From: G963664225 sp964538065
Lineage (GTDB): Bacteria; Verrucomicrobiota; Verrucomicrobiia; Limisphaerales; UBA1319
Length of the DNA stretch: 9,402 nucleotides
Direction of reading: 5' to 3'
NCBI GenBank assembly: GCA_964538065.1
Contig: CAZIDG010000131.1
Coordinates: 1 to 9,402, forward strand
Below are positions 1-6,083 of the stretch, one piece after another. Made by a program: the position numbers and the translations under genes. Position 1 is the first letter of the stretch. Each line of letters opens with the position of its first letter. The notes under the pieces were generated by a model. That model searched no databases, was not told where the DNA came from, and saw only the letters and a list, made by a program, of their open reading frames with translations.

Positions 1-980
1 TCTTCGGCTCGGACAGCATCCGGCGCGTCCTGGGCCGCATCAAGTGGCAGGAAGGGCAGGAATTAAAACATCCCTTGATGGCCCGCTCGATCGAGTCCAC
101 GCAAAAGCGGGTCGAGCACCACTATTTCGAAATCCGCAAGCGGACCCTGGAATATGACGACGTGATGAACAAACAGCGCGATGTCATCTACAGCTTCCGC
201 AACGAGATCATCCACTCTGAGGATGTTCACGACCGTCTCATGGAGATCATGGAGGAAACAGTCGTCCAAAAGCTGCGCACCTTCTCAGATCCGGACCAGG
301 AGGTGCGCGACTGGAAAATCCGCCAGTACATCGACTGGCTGAACCTCACCTTCCCGATTGGCGCCAGCGAGGCTGAATACATCCGGCTCGCCGAGCAGGG
401 CGCCGACATCCCCGGCGCAGGTTCGCTCTACGAGGGCATGAGCGCCGCCCAGTATGCGGTGGCCCGCTTTGCCGCCCGCCGCGTGCAGGAAGCCTGCGAC
501 CTCAAGTCCCGCTACGAGAATCCCGACGCCATCAAAACCCTCGAGCGCTTTGCCATGCTGAGCGGGATCGACAAGCTGTGGCAGGAGCATTTGTATTACA
601 TGGACAACCTGCGCAACGCCATCGGCCTGCGCGCCTACGGGCAGCGCGATCCCCTGGTGGAATACCAGGCCGAAGCCTTCAAATCCTTTGAGGAGTTGAT
701 GCTCGCCATCAAGTGCGAGATCTGCCGCAACGTGTTCCACAGCACCTCCAACCTCAAGGCCTTCGAGCAATTCCTGCTGCATTTACCCCAAAACCTCGTC
801 CAATCCAAGCCCAGCGCCCCTCCGCCGCCCGACCCGGACTCGCAGGCGGGCGGCCGCGTGCCGGAGGCCGCCCCTGCGGCGCCAAAAGCCACACCCGTGC
901 GCACGGGCCCCAAGGTGGGGCGCAACGACCTGTGCCCCTGCGGCAGCGGCCGGAAATTCAAGCACTGCTGCGGCCACTGA
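1..980 (+). CDS. secA: SecA preprotein translocase ATPase, C-terminal part (5' end outside window)
   Basis: SecA is the ATP-driven motor that pushes unfolded preproteins through the SecYEG channel at the inner membrane. About 325 C-terminal residues are present; the reading frame is open from base 3 and runs off the left edge. The start of the fragment is the highly conserved stretch around RSIESTQKRVE and EYDDVMNKQRDVIY, part of the helical scaffold. The helical wing/scaffold continues through WQEHLYYMDNLRNAIGLRAY and QRDPLVEYQAEAF. A proline/alanine-rich linker follows, then the C-terminal SEC-C zinc motif (CPCGSG, eight-residue spacing, then HCC), which in known SecAs binds zinc and contacts SecB and ribosomes. 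The gene ends in TGA and is followed by hairpins but no other plus-strand gene. The identification is very secure; only the N-terminal nucleotide-binding domains are missing, because of the window edge. Confidence 0.98.
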   Translation, partial: FGSDSIRRVLGRIKWQEGQELKHPLMARSIESTQKRVEHHYFEIRKRTLEYDDVMNKQRDVIYSFRNEIIHSEDVHDRLMEIMEETVVQKLRTFSDPDQEVRDWKIRQYIDWLNLTFPIGASEAEYIRLAEQGADIPGAGSLYEGMSAAQYAVARFAARRVQEACDLKSRYENPDAIKTLERFAMLSGIDKLWQEHLYYMDNLRNAIGLRAYGQRDPLVEYQAEAFKSFEELMLAIKCEICRNVFHSTSNLKAFEQFLLHLPQNLVQSKPSAPPPPDPDSQAGGRVPEAAPAAPKATPVRTGPKVGRNDLCPCGSGRKFKHCCGH

Positions 981-1038
981 CTGCCATTGGCAGCCCTGTC
1001 CACCCCGATCCGGAAGCCGCATGGCCACTCCGGATCGG
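981..1038 (+). other. Inverted repeats just after secA (possible 3'-end hairpins)
   Basis: Two inverted repeats follow the secA stop codon. The first is CTGCC-att-GGCAG at 981-993. The second is a perfect 10-bp stem, CCGATCCGGA at 1005-1014 and TCCGGATCGG at 1029-1038, with a 14-base loop that itself holds GCC/GGC. The next bases are TTCAAATTG, so there is no uridine tract and this is not a textbook intrinsic terminator. It may stabilise the 3' end of the secA transcript or act with a termination factor. A further small stem, GTGAC-caaa-GTCAC, lies at 1055-1068. The remaining bases up to 1177 hold nothing recognisable. Confidence 0.5.
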
Positions 1039-1177
1039 TTCAAATTGACAGACCGTGACCAAAGTCACCCTCAGATACTCTATGAACTGTTTCGTCCACT
1101 GCGGCTAATGGCTTTGGTTGATATGCTATGGATAGGTTACCGTATTGCTAGATATTGTGACATCCTATTGACATCTA

Positions 1178-2154
1178 TCATGATACTCGCTTCGACCATA
1201 TAGTGTTACAGTTAACATCTATGACCCTTAACAAGCCTTTCGACCAAACACATCTAAGCCCGCCTTCATAATCATCCACTCCTTCGTATGCTTCAGATGA
1301 TATCTGTTGATTATGTGTATCGATGATATGCCACGTACCGATTCTGCCGTTTCCTTTTCTCACCGATGCTGTGCCCATCTGGAAATGGCGCGCAGTTGAA
1401 TATTCAGGTTTGATGAACCAGGTACCATGGATATCGATATATCCCCACTGGTGATCTGGGGTGGATGCGCCGGCGAGACCTTCCGCAAAACCGGTGCTGC
1501 TACCATATTGGAACGGAAGTGTTGTACGCCATTGTCGATCTAAAAACCTGTCAAACCATTCAATCGTGAACGTCCCATCGCATAATGCGGTGGCGACGGA
1601 CTGAAGCTGTAGACCTCTTCCAGGTCCTGAAATGGCCCACCGATTATCTTACCATATCGATTTATGAATGTTGGGGCTACTGTTTCACCAATCCGAAGAT
1701 AGGCCTTGATGATATCGTCCTCATATGGATCGTCAGCAACATCATTAAAGGGCAGATGACAGACGATTTCGCCGTTCTGATTTATAGTGGAAAAACAACC
1801 TTCATGTGTGCAAACGATGGCCATGTCGCCAACGAACCGGCTGCAACGCTCGAATTGACACGGGATTTGCATGTCACCGCGGATATTTATATATCCTTCC
1901 TTGTTGCCAAGCCGCACCGGAGCCAAGCCTGAATGATAATTGCTCCTAATGATTAAATCGCCTCCTCGATCATACGTAGGCGGAATGACAACCTCGTTGC
2001 ATTCGTTGATGAAACCAACTTTATCATCCTGCAGGAACCATGCTAAACCTTCAGAAAACGAACCAAGCTCCTCGTATGCAAATGGAATACGAATGCGGCC
2101 TGTGTCGTCGATATAGCCAAACCCTTCCGCGCAAGATATTGGGCCAATTAACAT
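1178..2154 (-). pseudogene. WG-repeat protein gene broken by a one-base frameshift
   Basis: The gene reads right to left from ATG at 2154 (an in-frame TGA lies four codons upstream; no clear ribosome site). The first 204 codons are tandem WG-type repeats, each of the form G-[YF]-I-x-x-x-G-x-x-x-I-P-x-x-[FY], for example GFGYIDDTGRIRIPFAY, KVGFINECNEVVIPPTYD and KEGYINIRGDMQIPCQF. The frame stops at 1540 just after NGLTGF. In the adjacent frame the repeats continue without a gap: FLDRQWRTTLPFQYG, then QWGYIDIHGTWFIKPEY, MGTASVRKG and on to a TGA at 1178. One extra base in the T5 run (A5 on the plus strand, 1542-1546) would restore one protein of about 325 residues with roughly eight or nine repeats. 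There is no obvious signal peptide or membrane segment. WG repeats form beta-rich folds and are common in accessory proteins, but the molecular role is unknown. The gene is more AT-rich than secA or cysS. It could be a true pseudogene or a homopolymer sequencing error. Confidence 0.8.
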
Positions 2155-2411
2155 GAGCGTTGGTCAAATTTTATCGCTTCAATTGAATATCCACACCAAG
2201 TTCAGCGATATAAAAATTAACGTTTTCTTCCTGTATGGCAATTGCCGAATTTTCAATTGGGGGTGTAACGCTATTTTCTTAAATTGCTTGTTTTCGCTCT
2301 TCGTTACCCTTGGAGGGTGACGAGGCAAACCGGAGCGCAACTACTCGAAGCGTCGGATTCACGCCTCGATTGGCCACGGCAGGAGTGTGAGCCCTGTACA
2401 GCAGGTTTTTT
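2155..2411. other. AT-rich intergenic stretch with a 12-bp hairpin
   Basis: No gene is supported here. About 140 AT-rich bases upstream of the WG-repeat gene (2155-2298) presumably hold its promoter, but no convincing -35/-10 pair could be chosen. A strong inverted repeat follows: 2299-2310 pairs with 2314-2325 (12 bp with two G-T wobbles, three-base loop TGG, core ACCCT/AGGGT). Neither strand has a T tract after it, so it is not a standard intrinsic terminator. The rest up to the repeat at 2412 shows no recognisable site. Confidence 0.45.
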
Positions 2412-2511
2412 CCTCACCACGTTCTCGGTTTTAGGACGCGTCATCCTTCGTCAGCGGCGGTAAGAGGACTGACCTGCCCTACCTCCTGGCGGAGGTTCAG
2501 TCGCTCCGTGG
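2412..2511 (+). repeat. Intergenic repeat unit, copy A (X then Y)
   Basis: The unit has two parts. Part X, 2412-2453, matches 4688-4729 in the same orientation at 41 of 42 bases by direct comparison; its core is GTTCTCGGTTTTAGGACGCG followed by TCATCC. Part Y, 2454-2511, matches 4497-4554 in the opposite orientation at 50 of 58 bases without gaps. Y contains its own hairpin: GACTGA (2467-2472) with TCAGTC (2497-2502), and inside it CCTCC-tggc-GGAGG (2482-2495). The unit lies just after the end of the membrane/propeller gene, so Y may shape the 3' end of that transcript. X and Y look like parts of a dispersed intergenic repeat rather than a coding region: the frames through X agree only within the repeat and diverge at once outside it. 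Confidence 0.8.
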
Positions 2512-2593
2512 CAGGGAGTGCCCGCGGGGCGGTAGGGACCGGCAGAATATCCTCGTAATGCTCGCAGGTTCGCGCCGATTGCCTGATGAACAA
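2512..2593. other. Short spacer between repeat copy A and the membrane/propeller gene
   Basis: GC-rich start (2517-2553) containing GCCCGCGGGGC, then a less GC-rich tail running into the TGA of the next gene. It may be the remainder of the repeat unit, because both this segment (read in reverse) and the bases before 4497 contain an ACGAGGA stretch, but the similarity is too weak to align. No gene is seen. Confidence 0.3.
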
Positions 2594-4156
2594 TCATTTT
2601 CCATTGGGTTGTTCGAAGGCCGCTGCGTTCGTGTCGATCCACTTAAACGTATTCCGCCAAACCGCGTCATCGAAGTCGTCGGTTATGATGTGGCGTTGAG
2701 TCGGATCACTTAGATCAATGAGTGTCAATCGACCGCTGGAGTTCAATGGCTGATGCCGCGAGATGCCGGCCAGTAAAAAGCGGCCACACGGAGAGAGACT
2801 GAGGCCGGCATAGTTTAGCCGGGATACGCCATGGATGATGCGCGAATTCCCCTGTGGATCGAGCAGGCAGGCCTTGTCGTCATTCATGACCACAATTTGA
2901 CGACTCCCAGCGGACACCGCGGTGGCAACACCATCGCAAAACCAGCGGATCTCGCCAGTCTGCAAATTGAATGAGTATGATCCGCTTTGGAAACGCTTGT
3001 CACGTGAGTAGCCAATGCCATAACCCACTGTGCCGCGCACATCCTCCTTATTGGCATTGAAGATACTTTCATCCTTGAAGGAAATGAAAACTACACCGCT
3101 CGAATCCGGCAGCCAGCACAGCCGACAATCTGAAGCCCAGCGAGAGGCTCGGGCCACCGGCTGTCCTGTGTTGACATCGAATACGACGAGCACGCACTTT
3201 CCATTGAGATCAAAATAGCTGGATTTGTCCTTGTAGGCGACCGCATCAGCAATACGCACGAGCAAGGCCAGCTTTCTTGCATCAGGAGACAGCGCTAGGT
3301 CGGCAAGCCGCCTGTATTTCGCATGCTGATTGTACTGGGCGATATCAATGGAGTTGACGTCGATCTCGCGCAGGATCGAAAAATCGGGTAGCGAGGCTAT
3401 GAAAGCCTTGCTCCCTTGAGTTCCAGAAGTGTAAAGCACATAGGCACAAAGATTCCCCTCAATATCCCATTCCATTAGATCCCCTGTGGGACAATTGGTC
3501 AGGGAAAGCCAGTGGCCGGTGCTCATGTCCAGCCTCCTCAATCCGCGCTCTCCGTCTCTCCCTGATTCGGTCGCGTAGATTTGACCAGTGACCTTCTTTA
3601 GTATTTCAGGATGAACCCATGAAGCCTTATCTTGCTTGTCCCTGTAGTCCGCAACCCAGATGTAACCGACGACCAAAGCAAATTCGATGATGAAAACGGC
3701 AATATAACTGACCAGATTGATGCCAATACCCAATCCGATTGCACTTTTCCAGGAAAGCGCGATCTTTTTGCATAGGAGGCGCAACAAGGGTATCTCGGTC
3801 AGAAGGGTGATGATAAAAAGAGGCAACACAAGTGACATGGTGTCCCAGACGAAGTAATAATTGCGGCCCAAACCCAAAAGCAAGACGGACCCGGTGATGC
3901 TGGATGCGATGTTTAGCGCTGTGCAACGCCAGAGGATTTGGAGGTAACTGAGTTGTTTGATGTACACCCGCAACAAGACGGTTTCCACAATAATAATCGC
4001 CACGGTAACAATCGTGGCGGGCAGCCACATGTCTTTATGGAACAAGTTCAGCACCGGTGAAATGCCATCGGCCCAAGCTGCTGGCGCCATCAGGCATGCC
4101 ACCGCAAAAAGGAAATATCCCAACAATCGTTTTCTCATATTCCAACCACTGTTCAC
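2594..4156 (-). CDS. Multi-pass membrane protein with C-terminal propeller-like domain, function unknown
   Basis: About 520 residues. I place the start at GTG 4156 because GGGGGAGG sits five bases upstream; ATG 4138 (MRKRLLGYFL) and TTG 4174 are alternatives in the same frame. Residues 7-30 resemble a signal peptide (MRKRLLGYFLFAVACLMA, then AWADG). Four hydrophobic segments follow at about 44-64, 78-97, 106-127 and 138-168. The remaining ~350 residues are soluble and contain repeated strand patterns typical of WD40-like/TolB propeller blades, such as LALSPDARKLALLV, CWLPDSSGVVFISF and LSLSPCGRFLLAG. If the signal is cleaved, four helices put the propeller on the outer face of the membrane. 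No catalytic motif was found, so binding or sensing is only a guess. The gene stands alone, with non-coding repeats on both sides, and its base composition is less GC-rich than the methyltransferase and peptidase genes. I do not recognise a named family. Confidence 0.85.
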   Translation of the reverse strand: MNSGWNMRKRLLGYFLFAVACLMAPAAWADGISPVLNLFHKDMWLPATIVTVAIIIVETVLLRVYIKQLSYLQILWRCTALNIASSITGSVLLLGLGRNYYFVWDTMSLVLPLFIITLLTEIPLLRLLCKKIALSWKSAIGLGIGINLVSYIAVFIIEFALVVGYIWVADYRDKQDKASWVHPEILKKVTGQIYATESGRDGERGLRRLDMSTGHWLSLTNCPTGDLMEWDIEGNLCAYVLYTSGTQGSKAFIASLPDFSILREIDVNSIDIAQYNQHAKYRRLADLALSPDARKLALLVRIADAVAYKDKSSYFDLNGKCVLVVFDVNTGQPVARASRWASDCRLCWLPDSSGVVFISFKDESIFNANKEDVRGTVGYGIGYSRDKRFQSGSYSFNLQTGEIRWFCDGVATAVSAGSRQIVVMNDDKACLLDPQGNSRIIHGVSRLNYAGLSLSPCGRFLLAGISRHQPLNSSGRLTLIDLSDPTQRHIITDDFDDAVWRNTFKWIDTNAAAFEQPNGK

Positions 4157-4161
4157 ATGGT

Positions 4162-4169
4162 CCTCCCCC
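4162..4169 (-). promoter_or_regulatory. Ribosome binding site that favours the GTG start of the membrane/propeller gene
   Basis: On the minus strand the sequence GGGGGAGG ends five bases before GTG at 4156, an ideal spacing. It is about 23 bases from ATG 4138, too far to serve that codon. This is why the GTG start was chosen, although the signal-peptide core would be intact from either start. Confidence 0.6.
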
Positions 4170-4199
4170 AACAAAAATAAGCCTGATTGTCGGAGACCA

Positions 4200-4420
4200 T
4201 GGTGTCAAGCGACATGTCGCGCGGAGTCCCATGCCTCCCTGGCCCTTGCGAACGCCGCAGGCTCCGCGCGCCTTCGACGTGGTCTGTTGGGCCGTAAATC
4301 CCGCGCGCCGAGAGGTGACGCCCTTAACAGGGCTTGGAGATGTGTTGTCGCACGCAACCTGGGGCTCCGCGCTCGGCGCGCTCCACCCCAGGCTATAACA
4401 TGCCGGCCTTTCAGGCCGGG
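4200..4420. repeat. GC-rich stretch of stacked hairpins, candidate structured intergenic repeat
   Basis: No gene is supported, although several frames are open by virtue of high GC. Three clear inverted repeats lie close together: GCCCT-taac-AGGGC at 4320-4333; CCTGGGG (4358-4364) with CCCCAGG (4386-4392), whose interior holds further CGCG/CGCG pairing; and CCGGCCT-ttc-AGGCCGG at 4403-4419. Such compact, strongly pairing GC-rich segments resemble the dispersed structured repeats found between genes in Planctomycetes and Verrucomicrobia; that comparison is from memory. The stretch lies immediately upstream of the membrane/propeller gene and would be in its 5' region if that gene has a long leader. 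Confidence 0.45.
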
Positions 4421-4496
4421 GAAAGAGCGGACGAGGACGGGACAGGGCGTCCGAATGTCCGCCAGGTGATACCCAACCGCACAGACCACACGAATA

Positions 4497-4554
4497 CCAC
4501 GGAGCACGTGAATCTCCGCCAGGGGGTAGGGCGCGTCAGTCCTCTGACCGCCGC
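4497..4554 (-). repeat. Intergenic repeat part Y, inverted copy B
   Basis: The reverse complement of part Y at 2454-2511: 50 of 58 positions agree without gaps. The internal GACTGA/TCAGTC outer stem of copy A is disrupted here, because ACGTGAA replaces GACTGAA. The bases that follow (about 4565-4602) align weakly (22 of 38) with an inverted X, with a nine-base exact run TGAGGGAAG, suggesting that a decayed X may be attached as in copy A. Confidence 0.7.
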
Positions 4555-4687
4555 TAACGGAGCCCCGAGCGTTCTTACGACTCAAGACACCTTGAGGGAA
4601 GAAAACACCCCACCATCCAGGCTTTTCTATATTCCCAAAACAAATCATGGCGTTCCTGAAAAGAGTCATGGAAATGGATATTCCTTC

Positions 4688-4729
4688 CCTCACCACGTTC
4701 TCGGTTTTAGGACGCGTCATCCTCCGTCA
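4688..4729 (+). repeat. Intergenic repeat part X, direct copy B
   Basis: Same orientation as 2412-2453, differing at one base of 42 (TCCTTCG versus TCCTCCG); similarity continues about six more bases with one further mismatch. It carries the 8-bp palindrome GACGCGTC. It lies just beyond the 3' end of the methyltransferase gene, as copy A lies just beyond the 3' end of the membrane/propeller gene, so on the minus strand both copies would be in downstream untranslated RNA. The bases between 4603 and 4687 show nothing recognisable. Confidence 0.8.
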
Positions 4730-4764
4730 ACGGCGCGCATTTCCTGACAGCGCCCCTCTGCTGT

Positions 4765-5430
4765 TCAGCCCCTGGGTTTCCAGCCGCCGAAGACGGCGAA
4801 ACGGAAGAAGCGGAAAAAGCACTCGGTGTCCTGGAATCCGGCCGCATCGAGCCAGGCGATCTGGTCGGCCACGGTCGCGCAGCGATCATGGCGCATGCGC
4901 TCCAGGGCGCCCTGGATCTCGGTTTCGGAGCTGCCCAGGGCCCGCGCGCGTTCGAGGTGGGTGGACTCAAAAAGCTCCTGGAGACGCCGGCTGCGGCCCG
5001 CGACTTGTTCGGCGTTGAGGAAGAGGCCGCCCGGCACGAGCACCTGATAAATGCGCACATGGAGCCGCTGTTTCTCAGCGTCAGAGAGGTGGTGGATGGC
5101 CAGGGCCGACACCACGGCGTCAAACGGCCCTTGAGGCAGATCCGCCGTCAGCGGCTGGACGAGCAATTCGGGCTTCCATGAGGCCAGCCGTTTGCCGGCC
5201 TGCTCCAGCATCTCCGCGGAGGCATCCAGGAGGCAGAGCCGGGCCGGTTTCACCCGTTCCACAATGGCCCTGGAGAGGATGCCCGTGCCTGCGCCAAGGT
5301 CCAGGATGCGCGGGGACGGCGGGGCATGGCGCTCCACCATCCCGGCCACCGTGCCGTAAAACTCGTCGAAACAGGGAACGAGCCTCCGCCGCTCCGAATC
5401 GTAGGTGCGGGCATCCCAGATGGCGCTCAT
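4765..5430 (-). CDS. Class I SAM-dependent methyltransferase
   Basis: 221 residues with a Rossmann-type methyltransferase fold. Motif I, the glycine-rich SAM-binding loop, is RILDLGAGTGI at about 41-51; the acidic residue after strand 2 is Asp69 in LLDAS; motif II with the IHHL ending is FDAVVSALAIHHL at 103-115; and LVPGGLFLN at 131-139 is the usual post-motif segment. The C-terminal FAVFGGWK is also typical of the UbiE/CmoA-like branch of small-molecule or RNA methyltransferases. The substrate cannot be read from the sequence. The start at ATG 5430 has no clear ribosome site, but gives a full-length protein beginning shortly before the conserved FDEFYGTV segment. It follows the small protein gene by 45 bases on the same strand, so the two are probably co-transcribed. 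Its 3' end runs into repeat part X. Confidence 0.93.
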   Translation of the reverse strand: MSAIWDARTYDSERRRLVPCFDEFYGTVAGMVERHAPPSPRILDLGAGTGILSRAIVERVKPARLCLLDASAEMLEQAGKRLASWKPELLVQPLTADLPQGPFDAVVSALAIHHLSDAEKQRLHVRIYQVLVPGGLFLNAEQVAGRSRRLQELFESTHLERARALGSSETEIQGALERMRHDRCATVADQIAWLDAAGFQDTECFFRFFRFAVFGGWKPRG

Positions 5431-5475
5431 GGTGATGCAGCCATGGATGGGTTGGACGGCTCCTTGCGCGGCAGC

Positions 5476-5973
5476 TCAGGCGAGCTGGAGGCGGGCATCC
5501 TTGTCGATGAGCGCTTCCAGGTTCGGCCATTGAACCTCGTTCATGGCACAAAAGGCGTTGAGATAGACGACGACCTTCTCGCGCGGGTGCTTTTGGAGCA
5601 GCAGGTCCACCGCGGCGTTGAGCTTCACATCGTCCATGGTGGCGGGGAAGGACTCCACGACGCCCTTCTGGTGTGCTACACCTAGGGCATCGAGAAAATC
5701 GCACAGCAGGGCGGTCTGGCCCTGCACGAGCCACCCCCGCACGAGATTGGCCGACACGGCCTCGAACCGGGGCCGCGTGAGCATGGACAGCATCTGCATG
5801 TGGCGTTCGGTGCGCGGCTTGCGCTCCAGGAACACCGGGCGCAGCTTCAAGGCCTCGGCCACCGCATCCATCGTGGCGCGGTAGAGCTTCTTATCGGTCG
5901 CAAAGGCAAATTCAATGATTTCATTGGCCAGGGGTGGCGACATAAACCCCAGCAGTTCGTGGCACGTCATCAT
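5476..5973 (-). CDS. Conserved hypothetical protein, ~165 residues
   Basis: I cannot name this family. The protein is soluble, with no signal peptide or membrane segment, and reads as mostly helical. It starts MMTCHELLGF, then SPPLANEIIEFAFATDKKLY, and contains basic RPVFLERKPRTERH, then VRGWLVQGQTALLCDFLDAL and a C-terminal YLNAFCAMNEVQWPNLEAL. From memory, similar proteins occur in Verrucomicrobiota such as Opitutaceae; that is the main phylogenetic hint in the window. The first of two adjacent ATG codons (5973) is used, with AAGAGG nine bases upstream. The gene lies 110 bases after the peptidase stop and 45 bases before the methyltransferase start, all on the minus strand, suggesting an operon with the methyltransferase. 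No function is inferred. Confidence 0.85.
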   Translation of the reverse strand: MMTCHELLGFMSPPLANEIIEFAFATDKKLYRATMDAVAEALKLRPVFLERKPRTERHMQMLSMLTRPRFEAVSANLVRGWLVQGQTALLCDFLDALGVAHQKGVVESFPATMDDVKLNAAVDLLLQKHPREKVVVYLNAFCAMNEVQWPNLEALIDKDARLQLA

Positions 5974-6083
5974 CAGTCAAATCCTCTTAAATTCCTAAAC
6001 CACAGAATGAAGACCTGCGCCAAGGCGTCAAGAAAGGAATGGACACCCCTCCTGCGGCGTGGAGCAGATCCGCCCCCGCCTTG

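Noticed and set aside
285..782. Minus-strand open frame inside secA
   Set aside because: Shadow of the secA coding strand, without its own ribosome site or domain.
1021..1203. Short plus-strand frame after secA
   Set aside because: Begins inside the loop of the post-secA hairpin, has no ribosome site and overlaps the end of the WG-repeat gene.
2155..2298. Promoter of the WG-repeat gene (TTGGTG with GATAAA, 18-base spacing)
   Set aside because: Only three and four matches to consensus in AT-rich DNA where such hits are expected by chance.
4320..4419. CRISPR array
   Set aside because: The stems differ from each other in sequence and there is no regular repeat-spacer pattern.
4205..4720. Minus-strand frame beginning MTRPKTENVVR
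   Set aside because: The same first 11 residues occur from repeat copy A (ATG near 2443) but the two frames diverge at once outside the repeat, so the start is a by-product of part X and the remainder is GC-rich hairpin sequence.
2412..4729. Classic insertion sequence or integron cassette
   Set aside because: No transposase or integrase, no matching target duplications noticed, and the repeat parts are not at clean element ends.
4334..4747. Plus-strand frame across both repeat parts
   Set aside because: It crosses Y and X copies and non-conserved spacer; no domain, no ribosome site, and no counterpart of the full frame at copy A.
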